From positions 310,001 through 374,000 of the forward strand of contig NZ_CP102268.1 of the NCBI RefSeq assembly GCF_025148285.1: a DNA stretch of 64,000 nucleotides, in the 5' to 3' direction. The DNA is from Marvinbryantia formatexigens DSM 14469. GTDB taxonomy: Bacteria > Bacillota > Clostridia > Lachnospirales > Lachnospiraceae. Numbering within the stretch: the stretch's first letter is position 1; each line of letters begins with the position of its first letter. Positions 14,251 to 21,978 of the stretch are shown piece after piece. The position numbers were made by a program, and so were the translations under genes. The notes beneath the pieces are model-generated. The model saw only the letters and a program-made list of their open reading frames with translations. It was not told where the DNA came from and made no database searches.

Positions 14251-15399
14251 CTATTTGATTATCGCATCAAATCCTGCTGCCTTCAGCCTCTTTACATGCT
14301 TCTGCGCATTCGCAGGGATATCATAAGCTCCTGCCTGTACTTTGTACTGATCATCCTCTGTTTTGATGATGGCAGCAAAGCCGGCTGCTTTAAGCTGCGT
14401 GACAAGCTTTTCGGCATTTTCTTTCTTTGAGAAGCTGCCGCACTGTACCCTGTTCTGCTTGTTGAGCGGTTCCGGCCGCATCTCCGTCTTGTGCCCGAAG
14501 TACAGATGCCCCCATCTGTTGCTGCTGGAGTCACTGCCGAGATACTGGTACTCTGCAAGCAGCGCTGCGCATTTATCCCTGTCAATTTTCCCATTTCCAT
14601 CAGAGTAGTTTGTAAAGCTGCGAAACTGCAGGATCACGGCATCCCCAAAGCGGCGCACTCCTTTTTTAAATACGTCGTAGACTGCCTGCCGCGCGGCATC
14701 GGATGTTACTTTGGCTCCGTAAGCAGAGTAGTTTTTCCGCATGACTTCCGTGACGGTCTTTCCGTACCCGCCATCTTCCAGCATGTCGTGGATACACTGG
14801 GCAACGCCAAGGAACCCGTTCCGGCTTGCGATCACGCCTGCCTCGCCATAAACGACTCTTGCAATGGCTTCCACGCTGCTGTCCCCGATCGCCACGTCTT
14901 TGATGTCTGTACCGGTGGTACCGCCGATCAGATTTTTAAAGCGCTCCCAGTCACCACGCGCGCGGATCTGTGACGGGCAGTTTTTCGCGCAGACGTCATA
15001 GTGGGTATATACCCGGTCTGCCGGAATGCCCAGTTCTGCCATTACCTGCTTTGTGATTTCCACGGTGTTCCGGAATGCTTTTTCGTAATCATACCCTGCA
15101 TTTACGCACATCTCAATGGCTACGCTGTTACGGTTATTCACCGTGCCGAACAGCTTTCCTCCATAGTTTACGCCCACATGCCATGTGCCGCGGTTGTACG
15201 GTGCCGCGAGGTATGCACTCTTATCATCCACATAAATATGTGCAGACATCCCGTCAAAGTTTCCGTCATGCTGTGCTTTTGCGTGGGCTTTCGCGTCGGC
15301 GTCTTTGTCAAAGTTGTCCGTGTTGTGGATAACGATGTTTACCGGATTGTTTCCGGCATAGGTGTTCTGGTCTGAGATATAATCCTTATTGATGTTCAT
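14251..15399 (-). CDS. Endolysin: amidase + SleB-like hydrolase + SPOR
   Basis: 382 residues. Residues 18-150 form an Amidase_2 (N-acetylmuramoyl-L-alanine amidase) domain with zinc ligands His25, His133 and Cys141 (HYDVCAKNCPS). Residues about 173-295 form a cell-wall hydrolase of the SleB/Hydrolase_2 type with catalytic Glu186 in YGEAG. The last 70 residues hold a SPOR-like wall-binding region with two VQCGSF/VQAGAY strands. The start at 15399 is set by GGAAAGGAG; an upstream start lacks a site. It cuts the host wall after holin action. Confidence 0.88.
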   Translation of the reverse strand: MNINKDYISDQNTYAGNNPVNIVIHNTDNFDKDADAKAHAKAQHDGNFDGMSAHIYVDDKSAYLAAPYNRGTWHVGVNYGGKLFGTVNNRNSVAIEMCVNAGYDYEKAFRNTVEITKQVMAELGIPADRVYTHYDVCAKNCPSQIRARGDWERFKNLIGGTTGTDIKDVAIGDSSVEAIARVVYGEAGVIASRNGFLGVAQCIHDMLEDGGYGKTVTEVMRKNYSAYGAKVTSDAARQAVYDVFKKGVRRFGDAVILQFRSFTNYSDGNGKIDRDKCAALLAEYQYLGSDSSSNRWGHLYFGHKTEMRPEPLNKQNRVQCGSFSKKENAEKLVTQLKAAGFAAIIKTEDDQYKVQAGAYDIPANAQKHVKRLKAAGFDAIIK

Positions 15400-15411
15400 A
15401 CGTACTCCTTT

Positions 15412-15453
15412 CCGCGCTTTTGCGCAATAAAGGAGAGTGGTCACCCACTCTCC
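15412..15453 (-). terminator. Terminator plus GCGC hairpin leader cassette, copy 1
   Basis: On the minus strand a perfect 9-bp stem GGAGAGTGG/CCACTCTCC (15432-15453) is followed by TTTATT, then a GCGC-AAAA-GCGC mini-hairpin (15414-15425) and the ribosome site of the lysin. Related cassettes are at about 17080-17125 and 32931-32971. Confidence 0.6.
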
Positions 15454-15467
15454 CGTACATTATCTTT

Positions 15468-15971
15468 TTATTTGATTATTAACTGCAATTGCTCATATTC
15501 CGGCGCTTTCACAAAATCATCTGTCAGCCGGATACCAAACTGCTCGCAAATTGCTTTGAAATTCGCGGCAATCCGGTGTGGGGAAAGATTTTGTCTCACT
15601 GCAATCCTGTCCATGACATTTGCAAGCTTCGCAACTTCTCCTACAGGAATTTTCTCTGCTGATATGATACCTATCCCCTCTTCCATTTCATGGAATCTGT
15701 TTATATATCTTGCTGTAAATTCCGTGCCCTTCTGCCCTGTAAGCTTGTGGGCAATAAATTCACAGCCTTTCTTGGTGACAAGATAACAGGGAACTGTTTT
15801 ATTCTGTTCCGAAATATACGTTGATTCTGTAAAGAAATCGGAGGAAGGAATCTTTCCTTCTCCTAGCTGCTTCATGTATCTTCGAATATCTTTCAATAAG
15901 TCACAATGCTTCTTATCTACCATCTCCGCCACTTCCATTGAAGTAATCGTACTCTTCATAATCTCGTTCAT
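15468..15971 (-). CDS. Rha-type phage regulatory protein
   Basis: 167 residues. The N-terminal half matches the phage Rha regulatory domain: EVAEMVDKKHCDLLKDIRRY, FFTESTYISEQNKTVPCYLV and TKKGCEFIAHKLTGQKGTEF, then ARYINRFHEME. The C-terminal part (LSPHRIAANFKAICEQFGIR) is a helical extension. Family members interfere with host-factor-dependent phage growth or act as antirepressors. It lies between the ORF6N gene and the lysin on the same strand. Confidence 0.8.
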   Translation of the reverse strand: MNEIMKSTITSMEVAEMVDKKHCDLLKDIRRYMKQLGEGKIPSSDFFTESTYISEQNKTVPCYLVTKKGCEFIAHKLTGQKGTEFTARYINRFHEMEEGIGIISAEKIPVGEVAKLANVMDRIAVRQNLSPHRIAANFKAICEQFGIRLTDDFVKAPEYEQLQLIIK

Positions 15972-16006
15972 GATACCAGTCCTTTCCTTTTAAAACATTG
16001 TAATCT

Positions 16007-16684
16007 TTACAGACATTTTTCAACCACTCCTGGTTTTACATCGTACAGAAACAGCGTTGTGCGAGAAATTTTGCCTCCTATCGCCATGACAGCATATGCA
16101 ATTTTCTTAAATTCATCCTCACTGCGGTACATACTGTAAGTATCAAGTAATGCATCCAGTGCTGTAATATATTTTCTGGCTTCCATTATCAGCTTCTGCG
16201 CTTCTTTATTTTCCGGTATATCGACCACTGCACCGCGTGCCACCCTCATGCCTTTGAGAAATACCTCCGGCGTCTTTTCCTTGCCATCTTCAATCATCTC
16301 TTGCACAGGACGCGTACTCTGCTTTGTCGGAACAATCTCCTTCTTCTCCGGCTCCTTTGCCCGGAAGTAAAAGTCTACCAGATAATCGTATACCTCCCAT
16401 GCCTTGTCTGTGTTAAGGGACTTTGCATGGAGAAGGGCACCTTTTTCTGTCCAGAGATAAAGGTGCGCACTGAATTTATGGCAGTCGGGAATTTCCCGAC
16501 TGGCTTTAAAAGCTCTTAATTCAGCTCCTTCCAGTTTGATATAATGCTTTCCTTCCAAATATTTCTTCTTGTTGTAAGAAAAATTATATGAAATAGTTTT
16601 GGTATCTGTTCCATACATCTCCGCAAGCTGGCTTGTTGTTAATATTCTTATTCCGTAATATTCTGCTATTTTGGGTAATTGCAT
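16007..16684 (-). CDS. ORF6N-domain antirepressor-like protein
   Basis: 225 residues. The N-terminal ORF6N domain is clear (YGIRILTTSQLAEMYGTDTK, ISYNFSYNKKKYLEGKHY). The centre is charged, and the C-terminal half is helical, with EVFLKGMRVARGAVVDIPEN. GAGG lies eight bases before the ATG at 16684; the frame extends further upstream through an inverted repeat but without a good start. Such proteins bind DNA and often antagonise phage repressors. It is paired with the Rha gene downstream. Confidence 0.8.
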   Translation of the reverse strand: MQLPKIAEYYGIRILTTSQLAEMYGTDTKTISYNFSYNKKKYLEGKHYIKLEGAELRAFKASREIPDCHKFSAHLYLWTEKGALLHAKSLNTDKAWEVYDYLVDFYFRAKEPEKKEIVPTKQSTRPVQEMIEDGKEKTPEVFLKGMRVARGAVVDIPENKEAQKLIMEARKYITALDALLDTYSMYRSEDEFKKIAYAVMAIGGKISRTTLFLYDVKPGVVEKCL

Positions 16685-16716
16685 TTTATTTTCCTCACTT
16701 TCAAGTTTTGATTGCA

Positions 16717-16760
16717 AGGAACATCTTCTAAATGTTATAATATTTTTAGAGGATGTTCCT
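16717..16760. promoter_or_regulatory. 16-bp inverted repeat before the ORF6N gene
   Basis: Arms 16717-16732 and 16745-16760 (aggaacatc-tctaaa and inverse) match at 15 of 16 positions, with a 12-nt AT-rich loop. It lies 33 bp upstream of the ORF6N start. It could be a terminator for the RHH gene upstream or an operator. Confidence 0.5.
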
Positions 16761-16765
16761 CGGCT

Positions 16766-16806
16766 GGAAACAGGTTTGTTTGATTGGTAGTCTGCAACCT
16801 GTTTCC
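16766..16806 (-). terminator. Inverted repeat after the RHH gene
   Basis: GGAAACAGGTT (16766-16776) and AACCTGTTTCC (16796-16806), perfect 11-bp arms with a 19-nt loop. It begins at the stop codon of the RHH gene. There is no T-run on the minus strand. Confidence 0.45.
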
Positions 16807-16985
16807 TATTTTTTACTTTCATCCTCCAAAAGAAGGTGCACGCCTTTTCTTATTGCTTCTCCCTTGGTTATTCCCTTTTTTAAGCAATATTCGTTCAACT
16901 TATCATCTGTTTCTTTATCCAGACGAACACTTGTCCTTATATTTATTGGATTCTCTACTTTTGGACGCCCCGTGCGCGGACTCAT
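16806..16985 (-). CDS. Ribbon-helix-helix (CopG/Arc-like) protein
   Basis: 59 residues reading MSPRTGRPKVENPINIRTSV, then RLDKETDDKLNEYCLKKGIT and KGEAIRKGVHLLLEDESKK. The strand NIRTSVRLD followed by two helices is the ribbon-helix-helix DNA-binding fold. GAGGTGA precedes the ATG at 16985. A TTGACT-17-TATAAT promoter lies 30 bp upstream. It may be a phage repressor or the remnant of a toxin-antitoxin pair; no toxin gene is adjacent. Confidence 0.72.
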   Translation of the reverse strand: MSPRTGRPKVENPINIRTSVRLDKETDDKLNEYCLKKGITKGEAIRKGVHLLLEDESKK

Positions 16986-17014
16986 ACAATCACCTCACTT
17001 TCAAGCACACATAA

Positions 17015-17043
17015 ATTATATTAAATGCACGCTCAAAAGTCAA
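17015..17043 (-). promoter_or_regulatory. Promoter of the RHH gene
   Basis: Minus-strand TTGACT (17043-17038), exactly 17 bp, TATAAT (17020-17015). Confidence 0.7.
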
Positions 17044-17122
17044 GCGGTAATTTATATTGTTTCCGTTCCTTTCTGCATTTTTGCGCAACAAAAGAGGACG
17101 GTCGCCCGCCCTTTGTTTTTTC

Positions 17123-17151
17123 TTGCATTTCCGTTAAAATGGTGTTATAGT
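17123..17151 (+). promoter_or_regulatory. Promoter of the antisense RNA
   Basis: TTGCAT (17123-17128), 17 bp, TATAGT (17146-17151). Transcription would start at about 17158 and run towards the toxin gene. Confidence 0.6.
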
Positions 17152-17157
17152 GAAAGC

Positions 17158-17250
17158 AGAGAGGAGCAACCGCCCACAAAGTGGTTAGCCCCGTTGGTAA
17201 ACAGTAAGCCTACCTTCACCGGCCAAGTGACAAGGTAGGCTTATTTATTT
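17158..17250 (+). ncRNA. Antisense antitoxin RNA of a type I toxin-antitoxin pair
   Basis: A plus-strand promoter is followed by about 93 bases with no open frame, a short CCGCCCACAAAGTGG-type hairpin and a strong 12-bp terminator TAAGCCTACCTT/AAGGTAGGCTTA (17205-17243) with TTTATTTT after it. The RNA converges on the 30-residue hydrophobic toxin gene, and the same terminator stem serves both strands. This is the layout of TxpA/RatA-type modules in Bacillota prophages, where the RNA pairs with the 3' end of the toxin message. Confidence 0.72.
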
Positions 17251-17337
17251 TCGCTTGTTGTTCCTATCTATGTAGGCAAGCAGTGTAATTAAAAATGTTG
17301 CAAACAGGATCATGTCCTGGAATGAAAACATTTCCAT
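17245..17337 (-). CDS. Holin-like type I toxin peptide
   Basis: A 30-residue peptide: MEMFSFQDMILFATFLITLL then AYIDRNNKRK. One membrane helix with a short basic tail matches the putative holin-like toxin (TxpA/Hol_Tox) family that damages the membrane. The ribosome site GGGGAGGTG is unusually strong and may be folded within the long leader. The minus promoter TTGAAA-17-TAATAT lies at 17405-17433. Its 3' end overlaps the antisense RNA. It stands next to the holin gene but is separately transcribed. Confidence 0.78.
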   Translation of the reverse strand: MEMFSFQDMILFATFLITLLAYIDRNNKRK

Positions 17338-17404
17338 CCGCACCACCTCCCCTCTTCTGCAAGTCCGGGAGGCTGCCACCCTGTAACACGGTTGTCCTGC
17401 TCTT

Positions 17405-17433
17405 ATATTATCATTTTGTATTTTTTATTTCAA
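17405..17433 (-). promoter_or_regulatory. Promoter of the type I toxin
   Basis: Minus-strand TTGAAA (17433-17428), 17 bp, TAATAT (17410-17405). It leaves a leader of about 60 nt before the toxin ATG, with room for self-pairing over the ribosome site. Confidence 0.5.
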
Positions 17434-17445
17434 CGGGAAATTCTT

Positions 17446-17643
17446 TTATTCCTCCAGCTCCGGCAGCCCCGCCACCGATGTAAGCAGTGATACCACCCCT
17501 GCCAGCGCCGAAGAGGATGCCACCAGTACCCAGTTGACCTCCCCCATTGCCACGGATGAGCCGATTGTTGCCACTGCGGTCTGTGCCACGGTCTTTACCG
17601 CTCTTACTCCTGCTGCTTTTACCCATTTCTTCCAGTCTCTCAT
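17446..17643 (-). CDS. Phage holin (r1t-like)
   Basis: 65 residues with a charged start (MRDWKKWVKAAGVRAVKT), a first hydrophobic segment (VAQTAVATIGSSVAMGEVNW) and a second (VLVASSSALAGVVSLLTSVA) ending GLPELEE. Size and pattern fit the r1t-type holins found next to amidase lysins. It makes the membrane lesion that releases or activates the lysin. It follows the XhlA-like gene by 16 bp. Confidence 0.8.
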   Translation of the reverse strand: MRDWKKWVKAAGVRAVKTVAQTAVATIGSSVAMGEVNWVLVASSSALAGVVSLLTSVAGLPELEE

Positions 17644-17659
17644 GATATTTCTCCTTTCT

Positions 17660-17971
17660 TTACATTCCGATCTGTTTAAAGATATATCCGATCACGATGC
17701 CTGCCACGGCTGTGGCGATATATCCGGTGATTTTTCTCCACATCTCCCCGTCGCGGGATTCCAGGGCTTCCAGACGCAGCCCCTGCTGTTCCTGTTCTTT
17801 CACCATGCTCTGCAGGGATACCGCCATTTTTTCGACCGATATGGCAATCTCCCCGATCTGTCTGGTGGTCTCCTCCAGCAGCGCGATACGCCGGTTCTGG
17901 CGCACGTGTTCATCTTCCATGCGCCTGCAGAATTCCTTGTGCTCCTCCCTGCCAACGTAATTGTTTTCCAT
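17660..17971 (-). CDS. XhlA-like membrane-anchored coiled-coil protein
   Basis: 103 residues. A long coiled-coil region (QNRRIALLEETTRQIGEIAI ... QEQQGLRLEALESRDGEMWR) ends in one membrane helix (ITGYIATAVAGIVIGYIFKQ). This is the pattern of the XhlA/haemolysin-like lysis accessory protein of PBSX. It lies just before the holin in transcription order, as in PBSX (xhlA-xhlB-xlyA). Confidence 0.82.
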   Translation of the reverse strand: MENNYVGREEHKEFCRRMEDEHVRQNRRIALLEETTRQIGEIAISVEKMAVSLQSMVKEQEQQGLRLEALESRDGEMWRKITGYIATAVAGIVIGYIFKQIGM

Positions 17972-17991
17972 TGTCCTGTCCTCCTGCCTTT

Positions 17992-18420
17992 TTACGCGGT
18001 ATACGCCTCAAAGTATCTGCCCGGGCACAGGGCGGACAGTGTACCATAGATCGCCTGTCCGGGATCCTCAATGCACAGCGCCAGAAGATTACCCTCAACG
18101 TAATACTTTCCAGCCTCCGGCTGCATTCCGGTTACCCACGGGACCGGATCATCCACTGTCCCGGCGTTTGTCTCGTTAATAACCGTCCATCCGGCTGCAA
18201 AAACGTCCGGTGTCCAGTCTGCCTGTGTGGTGTGGTCCTGCCGGCATCTGTAAAGCCGCCCGTTATACTGGCGGCGGTCGCCTGTCTTGACAGCCTGTCC
18301 CGGTGTCCACTCTTCGTGCAGACCTTTTACCTGCAGCGCTTCCGCATCTGTCAGAGCCGCTTTTCTGACAGACATCGCAATGCCCGCGCCAAGCTGGCGC
18401 ATCATCTCTGTTTTATTCAT
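17992..18420 (-). CDS. CBM5/12-like domain phage protein
   Basis: 142 residues. The centre carries a chitinase-type CBM5/12 signature: W-x-P...DRRQYNGRLYRCRQDHTTQA then DWTPDVFAAGW. The C-terminal 60 residues are a separate unit of unknown type. The start at 18420 is chosen because GGAGGTG precedes the ATG, which overlaps the xkdX-like stop. Such proteins sit after the tail fibres and may bind surface sugars or sit at the baseplate. Confidence 0.7.
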   Translation of the reverse strand: MNKTEMMRQLGAGIAMSVRKAALTDAEALQVKGLHEEWTPGQAVKTGDRRQYNGRLYRCRQDHTTQADWTPDVFAAGWTVINETNAGTVDDPVPWVTGMQPEAGKYYVEGNLLALCIEDPGQAIYGTLSALCPGRYFEAYTA

Positions 18421-18667
18421 CTTCCGCACCTCCTGTTAAAAGATTTGCTCCTGCCAGCAGCGCTTCCTGGTTCTGTCTGAGCTCGGAAATCTGTTCCTGC
18501 AGGAGCTGCATGCCGGTTCTGGTGTCCGGCTGTATTTCCGGCGTGTACTCTTTCCCGGTAATCTCTGCGTACTGTTCCGCAGTGATCTTTCCAGCCGTCA
18601 CAAACACGGCAAGATTTCCGTCCGAATACAGTCCCTTGTTATAGTACCTTTTTATGATCTCAAACAT
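18413..18667 (-). CDS. XkdX-like phage protein
   Basis: 84 residues. The N-terminus MFEIIKRYYNKGLYSDGNLA then VFVTAGKITAEQYAEITGKE is the conserved XkdX core, followed by a short coiled coil. The role is unknown; in PBSX it closes the tail module before the lysis genes, the same place as here. It overlaps both neighbours by a few bases. Confidence 0.82.
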   Translation of the reverse strand: MFEIIKRYYNKGLYSDGNLAVFVTAGKITAEQYAEITGKEYTPEIQPDTRTGMQLLQEQISELRQNQEALLAGANLLTGGAEDE

Positions 18668-18968
18668 CTGCCTGCCCTCCTGTCTGGTTTAATAATATGG
18701 CTGCCAGTGCTTCCTCCACTGCATTCTGGCTGCCCAGTATCTCTGCCTGTGTGAGCAGGATCTCCGCATTGATGGTTTCCTGCTCTGTCGGTTTTTCTTC
18801 CACCGGTTCCGGGGTATATTCCACCCACTCCCCGTTTACATATTTTTTGTCTGTCAGATCAAAATCACCGGAAACCGGGATGAGATCCGGGCGCTCCACT
18901 TCCCCGCTCAGATGGCTGTCACCAATTACCATGCCGGATTCCACATCAATAAACGCATATCTGTACAT
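18660..18968 (-). CDS. Phage tail-region protein, function unknown
   Basis: 102 residues with a beta-rich start (MYRYAFIDVESGMVIGDSHL) and a helical C-terminus. The position between the fibres and XkdX is typical of small tail-fibre accessory proteins. No specific family is recognised. It overlaps xkdX by 8 bp. Confidence 0.6.
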   Translation of the reverse strand: MYRYAFIDVESGMVIGDSHLSGEVERPDLIPVSGDFDLTDKKYVNGEWVEYTPEPVEEKPTEQETINAEILLTQAEILGSQNAVEEALAAILLNQTGGQADV

Positions 18969-18980
18969 TTCTGCTCCTCC

Positions 18981-19673
18981 TTAATAAAACTCGATTACCT
19001 GCCAGCTCATATAGTAGACGGCAACATTGTTACTAATTGTCAGCGTATCAGCGGTCAAGCTATCGCATCCAGCCGCAACCTCATCGCCGCTCAAAATAAT
19101 AACAATACATCTATCCGGATCCACCGTGGCTATAGGGATACTGACCGCATATTCGCCACAAACGCCTTCCGTATTAGTGGTTGTTCTTGCCGTACCCCTC
19201 TGCACACTCTTTACCACCCCTTTTGCCGCAACCTCATCCAGCTTTGTGCCTATCTCCCCGTCTGTCAGCAGACCAATGATGTGCGACAGCTTCTGGCTGA
19301 GCGTACCGCTGGCACTCCCCGTGTTGTTTTTATCTGTACTGGTTTTGATTTCAGACACCTCTGTCTTGATGGTATCAATGTAGCCTGCGCGCGCCTCCGT
19401 CCATCTCCCCATGTGGGTTGCAAGATCCGCAATCAGCTTATTCAGCTTCCCGAACACCGTGCCTGCCGTCGCGCTGCCTCCGGTATCCCCAGTCGCACCT
19501 ACCTTGCCGGATAAAGTCTGCACTCCTTCCGACGCTGACTGCAGGGCTGCCTTTTCCGCTGCCGTCACAAACTGGCGTTCTTCGTCCGTTTCCACGTTTT
19601 CCGCCTTTGCGCCGATATCGAGCACGACTTCCTGCCCGTCATCCTGCTTGTGCTTAATCTGTTTTGTGACCAT
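18981..19673 (-). CDS. Tail fibre-like protein
   Basis: 230 residues. The N-terminal half has the VTAAEKAALQSA-type segment common in phage fibres and a long coiled coil (KLNKLIADLATHMGRWTEAR ... IKTEVSEIKTSTDK). The C-terminal 80 residues look like a beta-rich tip (VCGEYAVSIPIATVDPDRCI). It probably helps bind the host surface and is followed by a small accessory gene. Confidence 0.65.
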   Translation of the reverse strand: MVTKQIKHKQDDGQEVVLDIGAKAENVETDEERQFVTAAEKAALQSASEGVQTLSGKVGATGDTGGSATAGTVFGKLNKLIADLATHMGRWTEARAGYIDTIKTEVSEIKTSTDKNNTGSASGTLSQKLSHIIGLLTDGEIGTKLDEVAAKGVVKSVQRGTARTTTNTEGVCGEYAVSIPIATVDPDRCIVIILSGDEVAAGCDSLTADTLTISNNVAVYYMSWQVIEFY

Positions 19674-19732
19674 CTTTTATCTCTCCTTCCCGGACGACTC
19701 CCCGCAGCATGGGGGAGCCTCCATTTTTATCA

Positions 19733-20842
19733 TCAGACTACCAGGAAACACAGGGAGCCTGCCGGGGCAGTATCCGGAAGGTCTGAGCCGAAATAAACAT
19801 TTGCCTTTCCGCTCCACGCTGTTTTTTCGGCGTCACTCACAAACCGGTGCGTGGCATCCTGCGTGATCATGGACGCTGCGTGGGATGCCGGATGCTGGTA
19901 GACGGTATCCGTAAACTTGGCGCCTGCCGGAACGTCAGCCTCCACCGTATGACCGCCTACCGTATCCGCGTTACCGCCGTCTGCAGGCAGGCTTTCCGGT
20001 TTGTTCTTGATATAGGCGTCGCTGGATGTATCATTCACATTCCAGTCACTCTGTACGTTCGGCTCCGCGTTTGCCGGAGCATGTGCTGCCTGGCTGTGGT
20101 CATATGCGGTTTTTCCACGGTCACCTCTGTAAGCCGAGGATGCTGTCTCGCCAAGCGCGATCGTATCCGAGATCACGACATATGTGGTACCGGACCAGCG
20201 GTACGTCTTTTCCGTCTGCAGGTCTACATAGATCTTCCCGGATTCTCCGGCAATTTCCGTGGTGTGCGCAGCCTCTTTATAGAATTTTCCTGCGTTCAGA
20301 TAGCCTTCAATAACATCGTCCACATAGGACGGCAGCTGCGCGGCCGGAACCTTTCCGGTGTTGTCAAGTTCCGCAACACCTCCTGCCGAACCTTTGCTGG
20401 TTGCCGGAATGGCACCTGTATCCGCCGCGGAAAGCGTGATGTCTGCTGTCAGTGCTTTCCCGTTTACCTTCCGGCTCACCGGCACTTTTCCATTAAACTC
20501 TTCCGTATAATCCGTCTCGTCCGCCCACTGGCCTGTTCCGTTTCCGTTGTTTTTCAGCACCTGCCCTGCCGTGCCTCCTGCCGGAAGATGCTGGTATCCG
20601 GGTGTGGTCGGATGGGTATATGCCGTGCCTGTGACATTCTCCTCCCACTGGCTGCCATCCCACATGTATTTTTTGCCTGTTTCCTTTACAAAGACATCCA
20701 GACCATCATACGCCGCCCTGATCGTGACAAGCTCATCACGCTCTGCAATGGTGTCAACCACATACCTTGCATCAATCGGCGCTTCCGCCTGCAGCTTAAA
20801 GCCGCTGGCAACCGTAATTCCTTTTTTCTCCGCAAAACTCAT
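19733..20842 (-). CDS. Tail fibre protein
   Basis: 369 residues of repeated fibre-type segments: AGGTAGQVLKNNGNGTGQWA, VNGKALTADITLSAADTGAI, LDNTGKVPAAQLPSYVDDVI, GETASSAYRGDRGKTAYDHS and GGHTVEADVPAGAKFTDTVY. All are familiar from fibre and head-fibre proteins of Bacillota phages. The receptor is unknown. It lies in the row of fibre genes after the baseplate. Confidence 0.75.
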   Translation of the reverse strand: MSFAEKKGITVASGFKLQAEAPIDARYVVDTIAERDELVTIRAAYDGLDVFVKETGKKYMWDGSQWEENVTGTAYTHPTTPGYQHLPAGGTAGQVLKNNGNGTGQWADETDYTEEFNGKVPVSRKVNGKALTADITLSAADTGAIPATSKGSAGGVAELDNTGKVPAAQLPSYVDDVIEGYLNAGKFYKEAAHTTEIAGESGKIYVDLQTEKTYRWSGTTYVVISDTIALGETASSAYRGDRGKTAYDHSQAAHAPANAEPNVQSDWNVNDTSSDAYIKNKPESLPADGGNADTVGGHTVEADVPAGAKFTDTVYQHPASHAASMITQDATHRFVSDAEKTAWSGKANVYFGSDLPDTAPAGSLCFLVV

Positions 20843-20859
20843 ACCTTTTCTACCTCCCC

Positions 20860-21954
20860 TTAATAATTGAATGTCATCTTGAATGCAGATACCGTTGACG
20901 GATCGTTTACATAGACGTTATAAGCTACGCCGTCTACCGTCACCTCGGATTTTGCAAATGTACCGGTTACGTCAAAGCTGTTTGCATCCAGAATCTTTGC
21001 AAGGTTTCCGTAAGACTTCGGATAAGCAAACAGCATCCGCTGGTTGCTGCAGGTAAACGTAAATGTCTTGTTGCCTTTGGCAGTGACTGACTTGGTTGCT
21101 GCTTTGACCAGTGCCTCATTTACCGCCGCATCCACCGCGATACTGCCATAGTAGTACGGGCTGACAAACGTATATGTGCCTGTCTTTGCTGTTACCGTCT
21201 TATTATCCGCATCCGTTACCGTGACGGAGAGCTGCTTGTTTGCCGTTACCGTCAGCGGAGCAGTAAGAGTCACGGTGTTCACACCAGCCTTGATGCCGCT
21301 TGTCAGCACCCCGAGGGAGGCTGCTCCGTCAAACACCTCGATTTTTGAGATAGCCGCGGATCCCATCGTGATTGTCACATCCACAGCAGTTACGCTCTGG
21401 GAGGTTCCAGCCTCAACAACGCCGCCGTTTGCCGGCTTCATCGCTGCGGATACGGTCGGCGCCACATACGGATGCAGGAGCCTGTCGATCATATCGATCG
21501 CTTCCACGCCATCTGTGGGCGGCACATAGCCCTTCGGGATACCGCCGACAGCAACCGTGGACGGCGTCTGGTTTTTATATAGCGTGTCGTTCGCCGTCGC
21601 TCCTTCCTCGACCCCTTCCAGCTTTTCTTTTTCCTCACTTGTATAATCGTTCGTGGACAGGCCTTTCCCGGCTACCTTGTCCACCTTGTTCCCGACCGCC
21701 GCATCCAGGGCATCCGCCACATCCTTGTGGGATGCGATATAATCCGCGATCTCCTTTAAGGTATCATACGTTTCCGGCGCGCCGCCGATCAGATCCCCGA
21801 TCTTCGCGTTTACGTAATCAACCACAGTCTGCTCCTCGCCGTCCGCATCGCTCATCATGACTGCGTCCGCAACGGTTTTCGCAAACCATTTCTCCCATAC
21901 GGGAGCCTCTTCCGTCCCGGTGTTCCGGAACATAAACACTCTTTCTTTTGCCAT
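20860..21954 (-). CDS. Tail fibre/structural protein with Ig-like region
   Basis: 364 residues. Residues 1-130 have a fibre-type start (ETYDTLKEIADYIASHKDVA then KVAGKGLSTNDYTSEEKEKL). The centre (TSQSVTAVDVTITMGSAAIS ... VTVTDADNKTVTAKTGTYTF) looks like an Ig-like beta sandwich, followed by a beta-rich C-terminal domain. It probably belongs to the receptor-binding apparatus. No exact family is recognised for the tip. Confidence 0.65.
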   Translation of the reverse strand: MAKERVFMFRNTGTEEAPVWEKWFAKTVADAVMMSDADGEEQTVVDYVNAKIGDLIGGAPETYDTLKEIADYIASHKDVADALDAAVGNKVDKVAGKGLSTNDYTSEEKEKLEGVEEGATANDTLYKNQTPSTVAVGGIPKGYVPPTDGVEAIDMIDRLLHPYVAPTVSAAMKPANGGVVEAGTSQSVTAVDVTITMGSAAISKIEVFDGAASLGVLTSGIKAGVNTVTLTAPLTVTANKQLSVTVTDADNKTVTAKTGTYTFVSPYYYGSIAVDAAVNEALVKAATKSVTAKGNKTFTFTCSNQRMLFAYPKSYGNLAKILDANSFDVTGTFAKSEVTVDGVAYNVYVNDPSTVSAFKMTFNY

Positions 21955-21978
21955 CCTTTTTTGTCCTCTCTTTCTTTT

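Noticed and set aside
16806-16985. RHH protein as the antitoxin of a type II pair
   Set aside because: No toxin-like frame lies within coupling distance; the neighbours are an ORF6N gene and a separate type I module.
17411-17626. Glycine-rich 71-codon frame overlapping the holin
   Set aside because: It is a same-strand shifted frame inside the holin gene with no ribosome site; its glycine richness comes from the Val/Ala codons of the holin.
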